From contig JAFUTN010000010.1 in assembly GCA_017484225.1 (NCBI GenBank), positions 1-38,446 of the forward strand: 38,446 nt of DNA. The letters are read 5' to 3'. The notes beneath the pieces are model-generated. The model made no database searches and had not been told where the DNA came from. It saw nothing but the letters and a program-made list of their open reading frames with translations. This document shows positions 17,397 to 26,677 of the stretch, in pieces. The DNA comes from Alphaproteobacteria bacterium (lineage in GTDB: Bacteria > Pseudomonadota > Alphaproteobacteria > RF32 > CAG-239). Positions within the stretch are counted from its first letter, which is position 1; each line of letters opens with the position of its first letter. The position numbers and the translations under genes were made by a program.

Positions 17397-19194
17397 TAAT
17401 GAAAAAAATCGCATTTTGGCGAGCAGATTGCTGATAATTATCGGGTTTAATCTGTTGGCATTTATCATGATAATTGCTCGTTTGTATTACCTGCAGGTGT
17501 ATCAATCGGATAAATACAAGGTAATGTCTGATGAAAACCGGATATCTACACGTTTTTTGGTGCCTCCGCGCGGAGTGATTTATGACCGTAACGGAGAAAT
17601 TATTGCCGGTAATGAACAAGATTTTCAGGCTTTGTTAATTGCCGAGCAAACCCAAGATGTGCGGCAAACTTTAGATAATTTTAAAAAAATCGTGGAAATA
17701 AGTGATGGGGAAGAAAACAAAATACTGGAAGATATCCGCCGTCACCGCCGTTTTATTCCGGTGAAATTGAAGAACAATTTGCGTTGGGATGATGTTTCCA
17801 GAGTTATGCTTAACGCTCCGAATTTACCCGGAGTTGAAATTGATGAAGGCTTGAGCCGTTATTATCCTTATGCTGATATATATGCCCATGTTTTAGGGTA
17901 TGTCGGACCTGTGGCAGAAGGAGAAAAGAAAAACAATCCTCTTTATCTGGTTCCGGGGTATAAGATCGGAAAGTCAGGTTTGGAAAAGTACTATGATGAG
18001 CGTTTGCAAGGTGTCAGCGGAACGGTTAAATTGGAGGTTAATGCCTATGGCCGCATTATGAAAGAAATTGAGCGAGATGCCGGAAAAGAGGGAAAAAGTT
18101 TAACAATCAGCATAGATTCGCGCCTGCAAAAACAAGCTTATGAAGCGTTTGGCGAACAAAGCGGAGCCGCAGTTGTGCTTAATGTTAAGACAGGTGAAAT
18201 TTTGGCGCTTGTTTCTACTCCGTCTTTTGACCCGAATTTGTTTACCAACGGAATCAGCTATAAACACTGGGATATGTTGCTTAATAACGAGCGAACTCCG
18301 CTGATTAATAAGGCGGTTTCCGGTCAATATTCTCCGGGTTCAACTTTTAAGGTTGTTGTGGCGCTGGCAGCTTTAGAATCCGGAATTATTGATGAACATA
18401 CAAGGTATTATTGCTCCGGTGGTCTGGATATCGGCAATACCAGATTTCATTGCTGGAAGCATGCCGGACACGGCAGCTTAAACGTTGTGGAAGCCTTAAA
18501 ATATTCTTGTGATATCTTTTTTTATGAAACAGCCATGCGCGTGGGAATAGACCGTATTCATGATATGGCAGTTAAGCTCGGTCTCGGCGAACCGCTGAAT
18601 ATCGGTCTTGATAATGAAAAAGGCGGTAATATACCTACGCAAAACTGGAAAAAAAATAAATACGGCGTAGCTTGGTCAAAAGGAGATGATGCCAATTCCG
18701 GCATCGGGCAGGGATATGTTTTGGTAACACCGCTGCAACTGGTTACTATGCTCTCAAGAGTAGTTAACGGCGGATATGCCATAAAACCGACGTTTGTTAA
18801 AGCCGATGGCAACACGCTGCAAAATGTAAAAAAACTGAATATTTCTACCAAAAATATAGAAATTATCAAGCGTGGTATGTTTGAGGTGGTAAATGGTGCC
18901 GGAGGAACGGCCGGACGAGCAAAGTTTAATGTAGACGGAGCTAAAATGGGAGGTAAAACCGGCACAACACAAGTGCGTCGTATTTCAATGAAAGAGCGTG
19001 CAAGCGGTATTATTCGGGATGAAAATTTGCCGTGGCGACTTCGTAATCATGCGCTTTTTATCGGATTCACGCCGATAGACAACCCGCAATATGCGGTTGC
19101 GGTTGTGGTTGAACATGGTTCATCCGGTTCGGGGGTTGCCGCTCCTATTGCCGGTAAAATTTTGCAAACGGCTCTGGCTTTAGATATAAAATAA
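17389..19194 (+). CDS. mrdA: Penicillin-binding protein 2 (peptidoglycan transpeptidase)
   Basis: The class B PBP of the elongasome, cross-linking the glycans made by RodA. The protein has 601 residues. N-terminal anchor at about 13-33; pedestal domain (VPPRGVIYDRNGEIIAGNE, then PYADIYAHVLGYVG); transpeptidase with SxxK motif GSTFK (active Ser318, Lys321), SxN position SCD (YSCDIFFYE, the usual Asn replaced by Asp as in other PBP2s) and KTG in GGKTGTTQV. The start at 17389 is chosen because a conserved cytoplasmic tail follows it; upstream codons in the frame from 17335 lie deep in mreD. Confidence 0.96.
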   Translation: MSNNEKNRILASRLLIIIGFNLLAFIMIIARLYYLQVYQSDKYKVMSDENRISTRFLVPPRGVIYDRNGEIIAGNEQDFQALLIAEQTQDVRQTLDNFKKIVEISDGEENKILEDIRRHRRFIPVKLKNNLRWDDVSRVMLNAPNLPGVEIDEGLSRYYPYADIYAHVLGYVGPVAEGEKKNNPLYLVPGYKIGKSGLEKYYDERLQGVSGTVKLEVNAYGRIMKEIERDAGKEGKSLTISIDSRLQKQAYEAFGEQSGAAVVLNVKTGEILALVSTPSFDPNLFTNGISYKHWDMLLNNERTPLINKAVSGQYSPGSTFKVVVALAALESGIIDEHTRYYCSGGLDIGNTRFHCWKHAGHGSLNVVEALKYSCDIFFYETAMRVGIDRIHDMAVKLGLGEPLNIGLDNEKGGNIPTQNWKKNKYGVAWSKGDDANSGIGQGYVLVTPLQLVTMLSRVVNGGYAIKPTFVKADGNTLQNVKKLNISTKNIEIIKRGMFEVVNGAGGTAGRAKFNVDGAKMGGKTGTTQVRRISMKERASGIIRDENLPWRLRNHALFIGFTPIDNPQYAVAVVVEHGSSGSGVAAPIAGKILQTALALDIK

Positions 19195-19204
19195 GGAATA
19201 ATTT

Positions 19205-20335
19205 ATGCAATTAGCGTATGAAAACACACAAACATCTGCTCTAGGTAAATTTTTTAAGTTGAGTTTACCGTATATATTGCTGATTGTGCTGCTGGCTTTT
19301 TTGGGAACAATGACACTTTATTCCGCCGCAAACGGCAGTTGGAATCCGTGGGCGCTAAAACACATTATTCGTTTTGGAATTTCTTTCGGGGTAATGATTT
19401 TTTTGGCACTGATAAGCTCACGCACTTATTACAAATATGCTTATGTGTTTTACGGATTGTCGCTGTTACTGTTGGTAGCGGTAGAAATAGGCGGTCATGT
19501 CGGAATGGGAGCCCAACGTTGGATAGATTTAGGCTTTTTCAAGGTTCAGCCGTCGGAATTAATGAAAATCGGGTTGGTTCTTTGTTTGGCTCGTTATTTT
19601 GATTCTGCTACAATTCACGGCATAAAATCAAATCGCGGTTTGGTTATTCCGGTTATTATGGCCATGCTTCCGGTGGCATTAATTGTTATTCAGCCGGACT
19701 TGGGAACAGGCTTAATGCTTCTGTTTACCACAGGGATTCTGTTGTTTGCCGTCGGTGTGCAGTGGTGGAAATTCGGAACAGTGGCAGCTGTTATATCGGC
19801 GGCTCTTCCGTTGATATGGAATTTTCTGCACGAATATCAGCAAAACAGAATTTTGACTTTTTTAAATCCGGAAAGAGATCCGCTCGGGGCCGGATACCAC
19901 ATTATTCAATCAAAAATAGCCTTCGGTTCCGGAGGTGTTGTCGGCAAAGGTTTTTTGCATGGCACACAAACACATCTCAACTTTCTGCCTGAAAAGCATA
20001 CAGACTTTATTTTCACCATGTTTTCCGAGGAATTCGGGCTTATCGGCAGTTTGTGCTTGGTTATGCTTAATCTTGCACTAATCGCAATAGGATACATATT
20101 TGTGGCAAGGACTAAAAACTACTTTGCCAAATTGGTCATTATCGGACTTAATACAAACTACTTTTTGTATGTGTTTATAAACATATCAATGGTAACAGGG
20201 TTGATGCCCGTCGTCGGAGTTCCGTTGCCGCTGATTTCATACGGAGGCACGGTAATGTTTTCCATTATGGCCAGTTTCGGCATAATACTTTGCATGTATA
20301 TCAACGGCAATCAACAAAATCCGGACAGATTCTAG
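19205..20335 (+). CDS. rodA: Peptidoglycan glycosyltransferase RodA
   Basis: The SEDS-family glycan polymerase partner of PBP2. The 376-residue protein has about ten membrane spans. Signature stretches: GAQRWIDLGFFKVQPSELMK, IQPDLGTGLMLL, the loop around KIAFGSGGVVGKGFLHGTQ, LPEKHTDFIFTMFSEEFG with the catalytic-loop Asp, and PVVGVPLPLISYGGT. The last gene of the operon; its TAG stop shares CTAG with the stop of the convergent minus-strand gene. Confidence 0.97.
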   Translation: MQLAYENTQTSALGKFFKLSLPYILLIVLLAFLGTMTLYSAANGSWNPWALKHIIRFGISFGVMIFLALISSRTYYKYAYVFYGLSLLLLVAVEIGGHVGMGAQRWIDLGFFKVQPSELMKIGLVLCLARYFDSATIHGIKSNRGLVIPVIMAMLPVALIVIQPDLGTGLMLLFTTGILLFAVGVQWWKFGTVAAVISAALPLIWNFLHEYQQNRILTFLNPERDPLGAGYHIIQSKIAFGSGGVVGKGFLHGTQTHLNFLPEKHTDFIFTMFSEEFGLIGSLCLVMLNLALIAIGYIFVARTKNYFAKLVIIGLNTNYFLYVFINISMVTGLMPVVGVPLPLISYGGTVMFSIMASFGIILCMYINGNQQNPDRF

Positions 20336-21273
20336 CCGTTCACATTTTGTTGTTTAAGCATTAATCCGACATATTGCAGGCGTTGATCTTTAGAAACCGC
20401 AGGTGTTCCCTTTTGTTCTGATGACAACTCCGAGGCTCCGAGTTTTTTTGCTCCCGTCAAAGCGGTAACGTTTGGTGTTTGTTGTCCATCCATGCGGGAG
20501 AGTGCGTTTGCCTTCATAGCACGCAGTTCATCCGGATTTTTTTGCAACACGGTTTGCATAAACATATCCAAAACGGCATCATCAAAGTTGGCCAATTTAG
20601 CTTGAACTCTGTCTTTCTGAATGTATTTCAACAATTCATCACGGCGGTCAAAATTAATTCTGTTCATCAAATCCGGAACTTGTTTCATCAACTGCTCGGC
20701 AGAAATACGACCGGAGTTGAAACGGCAAAATTCGTGGACAAGCAATTTTTCCGGTGAGTGTTGTTTCCATTCCTGATAAATAATGTTTTGCGTTTTGTGC
20801 TTACTCTTGCGCCATGCTTCTTTCTCCGTTGCCGTCATGGTGTTGTTGATGGCTTTGTCACGCAAGGTGTCACGCAAAATCCGCTCTGTAGCCAAGCCAT
20901 ATTGCGAGGCTTGAGAATAACCTTCGGCAGCAGCGGCTGCAAATACCATAATGGCACCGGCAGAAGCAAACTGCTGCGGAGTCGGATGAAAATTATCATA
21001 ATCAACCTTTTCCGGATGCTTATGAGCGGCCTCATGGCGTAATTCTTCATAATTACCTTGTCTGGCCAGCTCTTTAATATCCTCCGGCAGCTTTCCGTGG
21101 TATTCAAGACGCAGGGTAAGCGGAACGGTTTCCCATTGTCTGAATTCTTCACAACGGTTGGCATAAATACTTGCCAGCGTTTCCGGTGAGGCTTTTTCGT
21201 CTTTTACTTTGTAAAAGTCAGTCGGATAGTTGGCATTCAAAAACCACAAAAAGTCATCACTAAATCCATTCAT
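20332..21273 (-). CDS. Hypothetical protein, second gene of a coupled pair
   Basis: A 313-residue protein I do not recognise. It is soluble and mostly helical, with an alanine-rich hydrophobic segment (SAGAIMVFAAAAAEGYSQAS, about 103-123) too short and polar to be a sure membrane span. The C-terminus is low in complexity (Gln/Lys/Ser). Its ATG overlaps the stop of the upstream gene (ATGA), so the two proteins are made together and may interact. No signal peptide. Confidence 0.75.
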   Translation of the reverse strand: MNGFSDDFLWFLNANYPTDFYKVKDEKASPETLASIYANRCEEFRQWETVPLTLRLEYHGKLPEDIKELARQGNYEELRHEAAHKHPEKVDYDNFHPTPQQFASAGAIMVFAAAAAEGYSQASQYGLATERILRDTLRDKAINNTMTATEKEAWRKSKHKTQNIIYQEWKQHSPEKLLVHEFCRFNSGRISAEQLMKQVPDLMNRINFDRRDELLKYIQKDRVQAKLANFDDAVLDMFMQTVLQKNPDELRAMKANALSRMDGQQTPNVTALTGAKKLGASELSSEQKGTPAVSKDQRLQYVGLMLKQQNVNG

Positions 21274-23459
21274 CGCGATTCTCCTTTAGTATTATTTTTG
21301 AGTGTCTCAATAAATCTCTGTTGAGCACCACGAATATCAGTATTATCCCTTTTCTTTTCTTCCGTATCAAGTTTTCCTGTGTTTATGTGTGCCGATTTTG
21401 TCACGGCATTTCCGTCTTTGTCATGCTTAACATTGCCGTCTTTATCGGTAACCATTTTTTGAAATTCAACTTTAACTCTTTTACCGGCATTTTTATTTAA
21501 GCCTTTTTGGGTAATATCAGCCGCATCTTTCAGTATTTGTTCGGCTTTTTTTACATCTTCTTCGTTGGCACCGCGGATTGTTCTTTTGCCGTCAACTTTC
21601 ACAACTTCAATTTTACCTTCTTGCAAAAGTTGTTCAAATTGAGCTCGTAATTCATCAACTTTATCTACGGTGTTTTTCACGTTTTCCGGTGCATCGTCAC
21701 GATATTTTTTGTTTTCATCATCAGCAGTGTTTGAAGTATCTTCGTGACCGTCAGCCGGTTGCGGACCTTCTTCGTTATTTTGTTCAGGTTCAGACGGTTG
21801 CGGACCTTCTTCGTTATTTTGTTCAGGCTCAGCCGGTTGCGGACCTCTGTATCCGTTGTTGATTGCTTCTACAACTTTTGCTTTGTCGGATTCGCTCAAT
21901 CCTAAGGAATCTATCTGTTCCGGACTTATTTCCGGCATCGGATCGGCAATTACTTTACCTTTAAGAACGCAAGCCGCATAAAGCTTTGCCTTAAATTCAG
22001 CCGAAGCTTCGGCTGAAATGGAAATCGGGCGGTTGCCGTTTGCCGGATCATCTAAAATTGTGTAGAACACTTTTAAGTCCGCACCTTTGGAAACGCTAAC
22101 CGAGTGTTCAGAGGTATAATGAATTGAAGCACCGTTGAACTCGGCATAAAATCCCGGTTTTGTTTCATCCTGACTGTAATTTTCTATTTCTCCGGCATCT
22201 GATAACCCTTGATAGTATTCGGCCTTTTTAGCTATCCAGCTTTTATCGTTAGTATCTTCTTCTTCATTTGTTTCGCCTTCATTGACGGATAGCGGTTTGA
22301 ACGGCAATTTGTCGGCGGCTACATCAAAATCCTTTGCTAAATCCTGCAATAATTCAGCTTCCGGCTTATCTTGGCTTAAAATTGTGGAAATTTGTTCTAC
22401 CGGAGTTTTAATGTCACCTTTGTTCAATTTTCTACCGAAGCTCATTGATTCTTCATTATATTTCAAAGCTTCGGCAAACTCTTCCTCCAAGAGTATGCGT
22501 AAAGCATCTTCACTGACTTTATCCCAATCCGGATTTTCGTTTTTGTGAGCTTTAATGGTATCCTCAATACACTGATTTATATCTGCTTCATCTGTCAGCT
22601 CAACATCATCTTGCAAGTATTTTGCTTCCCATTTGGCGATGGTATCAATTTCATCAGCATTTTCCGGATTTGGAGCAGGAGTGTCAAATTCATCAGCATT
22701 TTCCGGATTTGGAGCAGGAGTGTCAATTTCATCAGAATTTTCCGGATTTGGAGCAGGAGTATCAATTTCATCAGCATTTTCCGGATTTGGAGCAGGAGTG
22801 TCAATTTCATCAGCATTTTCCGGATTTGGAACAGGAGTATCAATTTCATCAGCATTTTCCGGTTCCGGAGTATCGTTTACATCATTATTTTCCGGAGCAG
22901 GAGTGTCAATTTCATCATTATTTTCCGGATTCGGAATAATAATAATGCTGTCATCACCAAGAATAACGGAATCCTGATTCTGATTAGGAGACATTGCTCT
23001 TAAGGTATCTGCATCCATTTCAAACTCACTTGACATTTTGTCAATTTTATAACTGTCTGATTCGTAATAGCTGTCTTTAACTATTGCATGCAATTTGGAA
23101 ACAGAGAGCTTCATCAAGTTACAATTAAAATTACGTTCTCCGGCATCAAATAAATCGGTTGCATTTTTACCCATTCCGGTTTTTTTCAGCATGCTACCGA
23201 ATCTGCTCATATATTTGTTCACCGGACTTTGTTCACGTAAATTCTTTTTAAGAGCTTCAACTTCGTGTTTTAAGCAAGCCTTTACGGCTTCATCACCGAT
23301 TCCCTCACTAAACATTCCCCATTTGAAACCAAAGTCACGCTTGAGCAACTCAATGGTTTCGTCAATAAATGCATCTGCTTGATTGGATTTAATTTCCGAA
23401 AAATCAGCCTTAAGCCAACTTTCCATGTCCATATTTTTAATATCTTCTACGGTCGCCAT
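21270..23459 (-). CDS. Large acidic repeat-containing protein of unknown function
   Basis: The protein has 729 residues, with no signal peptide and no membrane span. A helical N-terminal domain (1-170) leads to an acidic Pro/Asn/Asp/Glu-rich block (177-273) of eight units based on the 13-mer NPENADEIDTPAP. A mixed middle domain (274-560) follows, then about 2.5 copies of the 12-mer GPQPAEPEQNNE and a charged C-terminal part rich in Lys and Asp (VTDKDGNVKHDKDGNAV). The start at 23459 is fixed by AAGGAG. Such proline-spaced acidic linkers usually separate domains. It is coupled by ATGA to the next gene and divergent from leuS. It could be a cytoplasmic scaffold or a secreted effector; nothing decides between these. 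Confidence 0.78.
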   Translation of the reverse strand: MATVEDIKNMDMESWLKADFSEIKSNQADAFIDETIELLKRDFGFKWGMFSEGIGDEAVKACLKHEVEALKKNLREQSPVNKYMSRFGSMLKKTGMGKNATDLFDAGERNFNCNLMKLSVSKLHAIVKDSYYESDSYKIDKMSSEFEMDADTLRAMSPNQNQDSVILGDDSIIIIPNPENNDEIDTPAPENNDVNDTPEPENADEIDTPVPNPENADEIDTPAPNPENADEIDTPAPNPENSDEIDTPAPNPENADEFDTPAPNPENADEIDTIAKWEAKYLQDDVELTDEADINQCIEDTIKAHKNENPDWDKVSEDALRILLEEEFAEALKYNEESMSFGRKLNKGDIKTPVEQISTILSQDKPEAELLQDLAKDFDVAADKLPFKPLSVNEGETNEEEDTNDKSWIAKKAEYYQGLSDAGEIENYSQDETKPGFYAEFNGASIHYTSEHSVSVSKGADLKVFYTILDDPANGNRPISISAEASAEFKAKLYAACVLKGKVIADPMPEISPEQIDSLGLSESDKAKVVEAINNGYRGPQPAEPEQNNEEGPQPSEPEQNNEEGPQPADGHEDTSNTADDENKKYRDDAPENVKNTVDKVDELRAQFEQLLQEGKIEVVKVDGKRTIRGANEEDVKKAEQILKDAADITQKGLNKNAGKRVKVEFQKMVTDKDGNVKHDKDGNAVTKSAHINTGKLDTEEKKRDNTDIRGAQQRFIETLKNNTKGESR
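21752..21847 (-). repeat. 36-bp coding tandem repeat (about 2.5 copies)
   Basis: Two nearly identical 36-bp units plus a partial third encode GPQP(A/S)EPEQNNE repeats within the large acidic protein. The near-identity at DNA level suggests recent expansion. Confidence 0.75.
22641..22931 (-). repeat. 39-bp coding tandem repeat (eight units, two shortened)
   Basis: Direct 39-bp units encode NPENADEIDTPAP with small substitutions (S for A, F for I); two units near the N-terminal end lack NP and are 33 bp. The five units from 22641 on are almost identical in DNA, so copy number is likely to vary between strains. Confidence 0.9.
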
Positions 23460-23643
23460 GGTTTTTCTCCTTACAACTTTTCTCCATATTAGCATACAAA
23501 AAACATTTTGTCCAGTGTTTTGTGTAATGTTTTTTGTGCAAAATCCACCGATAAGAAAAAAGCAATAAAAATGCTTTGAAATTTGTGAATATGTGTGTTA
23601 GGTTTAAGCATATTTTTGTAATTTACGAACGGAGAAATAAACT

Positions 23644-26121
23644 ATGTCTGGGAATGCCCGATATAACGGAAAAGAAAGCTTTGATGATTGGCAAAAAGAA
23701 TGGGAAATAGAGGACAGATACAACTTCAAATCCATTGAACATAAATGGCAAAAAATTTGGGAAGATGAAAAAGTTTACAAAGTTGAAATAGATAAATCTA
23801 AAGAAAAATTTTATGCTTTGGTGGAGTTTCCGTATCCTTCGGGAGCAGGCTTGCACGTCGGACATCCGCGTTCTTACACGGCACTTGATGTTATCAGCCG
23901 CAAAAAACGTATGCAGGGCTATAATGTTTTATACCCGATGGGTTTTGATGCTTTCGGTCTGCCGGCGGAAAATTATGCCATTAAAACCGGTGTGCATCCG
24001 GCAGTTTCTACCAGAGAGAATATTGCAAATTTTACCCGTCAGCTCAAATCAATCGGTTTTTCCTTTGATTGGGACAGAAGTTTTGCTACCTGTGATCCGG
24101 AATATTATAAATGGACACAGTGGATGTTTATTCAATTTTATAAGCACGGGTTGGCTTATAAAGATAAAATGGCAATTAACTGGTGCCCGTCCTGCAAGGT
24201 TGGCTTGGCAAACGAAGAGGTTGTGAACGGTTGCTGCGAACGTTGCGGAGCCGAGGTTGTTCGCAAAGACAAAGAACAGTGGATGCTTGCCATAACAAAA
24301 TATGCCGACCGTTTGATAGACGATTTGAAAGAGGTTGATTTTATTGACCGTGTCCGTTCCACTCAAATTAACTGGATAGGCCGCTCTGAAGGTGCGGAAC
24401 TTGAATTTGACCTGACGGATAATTCCGGTGCGGATTTGGGCAAAAAAATGGTGGTTTATACCACTCGTCCGGATACCACTTTCGGTGTTACTTATTGCGT
24501 TATGGCACCGGAGCATAAGTTTGTTGCCGAATTGATGGAAAAATTTGAAAATGCGGACGAGGTGCAAAAATATATTGAGGAGGCAGCTAAAAAGTCAGAG
24601 CTGCAACGCACTTCGGATACCACCAAAACCGGCGTTGAATTAAAAGGCATAAAAGCAAAAAATCCGTATACCGGTTCTTTGGTTCCGGTGTTTATTTCCG
24701 ATTATGTTTTAACCGGTTACGGCACCGGTGCCATTATGGCTGTTCCGGCGCATGACCAGCGTGACTATGATTTTGCGAAAGTGTTTAATTTGCCGATTAT
24801 TCAAGTTCTTGCCGGCGGAGACATTTCCGAAAAAGCATGGGAAGAAGACGGATTGCACATCAATTCCGGTTTTATGAACGGTATGGATAAAAAAGAAGCA
24901 ATGGCGGCGGCAATTAAATATGCCGAGGACAATGGTTTCGGTCATGCCAAAGTCAATTTCAAACTGCGCGATTGGGTGTTCTCTCGCCAACGTTATTGGG
25001 GTGAACCGATTCCGATGGTTTATTGCGAACATTGCGGATGGCAGCCGATTCCTGAAGACCAATTACCGCTGAAATTGCCGGAAGTTCCTGATTATCGTCC
25101 GAATGATAACGGCGATTCTCCGCTGGCTAATGCAACTGATTGGGTTAATACCACTTGCCCTAAGTGCGGCGGACACGCTCGCCGTGAAACCGACGTTATG
25201 CCGAACTGGGCCGGTTCATCATGGTATTTCCTTCGTTATTGCGACCCGCATAATGATAAGGAGTTTGCTTCAAAAGAAGCTCTTGATTATTGGATGAATG
25301 TTGACTGGTATAACGGTGGAATGGAACACACAACCTTGCACTTGCTGTATTCTCGTTTTTGGCACAAGTTCCTGTATGATTGCGGCTATGTTCCGCAATC
25401 GGAGCCGTATCACAAGCGCACTTCGCACGGTATGATTTTGGCGGCAAACGGTGAAAAAATGAGTAAGTCGCGCGGCAATGTTGTTAATCCGGATGATATT
25501 GTTAATAATTACGGTGCCGACACCTTCCGTTTGTATGAAATGTTTATCGGACCGTTTGATCAAGTGGCAATGTGGTCGGAAGAAAGCTTAAACGGTGTTT
25601 ATCGTTTTGTGGCAAAGGTTTATTCTTTGTTCAAAAAAGTTTATAAAACAGAACCTTCGGAAAATGACTTACGTGCTATGCATAAGTGCATTTTGGAAGT
25701 TACGGAGCGCATTGACCAGATGAAATTTAATACTGCGGTTTCCTCGCTGATGACCTATGTTAATTATATGTCTGATTTGCCGAAAGTTCCGGCAGAACTG
25801 TATGCCGTGCTTTTGAAACTTTTATCTCCGTTTACTCCGCATTTGGCGGAAGAGATGTGGGCGCGTATGGGGTATAATACCTTTATTGTTGCCGAAAGCT
25901 GGCCGAAGGGCGACGCCAAGTTAGCCGAAGATAATGTGGTAACATTAGGTGTTCAGCTTAACGGTAAAATGCGCGGGACCATTACCATAGCGAAAAATGC
26001 CGACAACAAAGTTGCCGAAGAGGCGGCTTTGAAACTGGATAACGTTGTTCGTCAATTAAACGGCAAACCGGTGAAAAAAATAATAGTAGTACCAAATAGG
26101 ATTGTAAACATTGTTGCATAA
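23644..26121 (+). CDS. leuS: Leucyl-tRNA synthetase
   Basis: A class I synthetase of 825 residues charging tRNA-Leu. HIGH motif as HVGH (71-74, in PYPSGAGLHVGHPRSY); KMSKS near residue 605 (NGEKMSKSRGNVV); the CP1 editing domain with the TTRPDTTFGVT threonine-rich motif and GTGAIMAVPAHDQRD; zinc-type CxxC pairs (WCPSCKVG, CCERCG and CEHCG, CPKCG). The first 25 residues before RYNFKSIEHKWQ are an unusual N-terminal extension, but no later start codon exists and GGAGAAA precedes this ATG. A weak promoter (TTGAAA, 17 nt, TAGGTT) lies at 23576-23604. First gene of leuS-lptE-holA. Confidence 0.98.
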   Translation: MSGNARYNGKESFDDWQKEWEIEDRYNFKSIEHKWQKIWEDEKVYKVEIDKSKEKFYALVEFPYPSGAGLHVGHPRSYTALDVISRKKRMQGYNVLYPMGFDAFGLPAENYAIKTGVHPAVSTRENIANFTRQLKSIGFSFDWDRSFATCDPEYYKWTQWMFIQFYKHGLAYKDKMAINWCPSCKVGLANEEVVNGCCERCGAEVVRKDKEQWMLAITKYADRLIDDLKEVDFIDRVRSTQINWIGRSEGAELEFDLTDNSGADLGKKMVVYTTRPDTTFGVTYCVMAPEHKFVAELMEKFENADEVQKYIEEAAKKSELQRTSDTTKTGVELKGIKAKNPYTGSLVPVFISDYVLTGYGTGAIMAVPAHDQRDYDFAKVFNLPIIQVLAGGDISEKAWEEDGLHINSGFMNGMDKKEAMAAAIKYAEDNGFGHAKVNFKLRDWVFSRQRYWGEPIPMVYCEHCGWQPIPEDQLPLKLPEVPDYRPNDNGDSPLANATDWVNTTCPKCGGHARRETDVMPNWAGSSWYFLRYCDPHNDKEFASKEALDYWMNVDWYNGGMEHTTLHLLYSRFWHKFLYDCGYVPQSEPYHKRTSHGMILAANGEKMSKSRGNVVNPDDIVNNYGADTFRLYEMFIGPFDQVAMWSEESLNGVYRFVAKVYSLFKKVYKTEPSENDLRAMHKCILEVTERIDQMKFNTAVSSLMTYVNYMSDLPKVPAELYAVLLKLLSPFTPHLAEEMWARMGYNTFIVAESWPKGDAKLAEDNVVTLGVQLNGKMRGTITIAKNADNKVAEEAALKLDNVVRQLNGKPVKKIIVVPNRIVNIVA

Positions 26122-26677
26122 ACTGAAAATATTTGCCGTTTCGGCACTGATAACAGTAGTTTCGGCTTGCGGTTTTGAACCTTTATATGTGGAAAAAACC
26201 GGCGGTTCGGACTTGTGGTATTATAATAACGAGTATGACACAGATATTGTCCGCTCCATGGCATCCATAAAAATTGAGGCCGTGTCCGACAGAATAGGGC
26301 AGTTGATTAAAAATGAACTGATGGATAACTTTAATCCGTATGGACAGCCGAAATGTGCCGAATATTTCTTAAAAATAAATCCGGTCGGTAAAAATGTCAG
26401 CGAACAGGCCTTGCGTGATGATATTACTGCAACTCGGGAAAAGGTAAAATACACAGTCAAATATGAATTGTGGAGCAAGGAAAAAGGACACCTTGTTTCC
26501 GGCAAAAGTTGGGTTTATTTGAGTTACGATTTATTGGATAATCCGTATTCCACAACTATGGACAAGAAAAAGGTGGAAAAAGACGGTGCAAAGATTATCG
26601 CCAACGAAATTTCTTTGCGTATTGCCGCCTACTTCCATTCGGTAAAAACCAAGCGTGGTAATCCAGATGAATATTAA
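26111..26677 (+). CDS. lptE: LPS-assembly lipoprotein LptE
   Basis: LptE plugs the LptD outer-membrane barrel that inserts lipopolysaccharide. The 188-residue protein has a lipoprotein signal with lipobox VSAC followed by GFEPLY, the hallmark start of alphaproteobacterial LptE, and then a single alpha/beta domain with DRIGQLIKNELMDNF. The start is a TTG (26111, or 26114), inside the last codons of leuS, with AGGA upstream; no ATG fits. Sits between leuS and holA as in other Alphaproteobacteria. Confidence 0.88.
   Translation: MLHKLKIFAVSALITVVSACGFEPLYVEKTGGSDLWYYNNEYDTDIVRSMASIKIEAVSDRIGQLIKNELMDNFNPYGQPKCAEYFLKINPVGKNVSEQALRDDITATREKVKYTVKYELWSKEKGHLVSGKSWVYLSYDLLDNPYSTTMDKKKVEKDGAKIIANEISLRIAAYFHSVKTKRGNPDEY

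Noticed and set aside
21017..21034. HEAAH in the 313-residue protein as a zinc-protease HExxH motif
   Set aside because: It sits in a hydrophilic stretch (RHEAAHKHPEK) without the hydrophobic flanks or a downstream ligand expected for a zincin; probably chance.
22641..22931. CRISPR-like direct repeats
   Set aside because: The 39-bp units are contiguous, in frame and encode a 13-residue repeat; there are no spacers and no cas genes.
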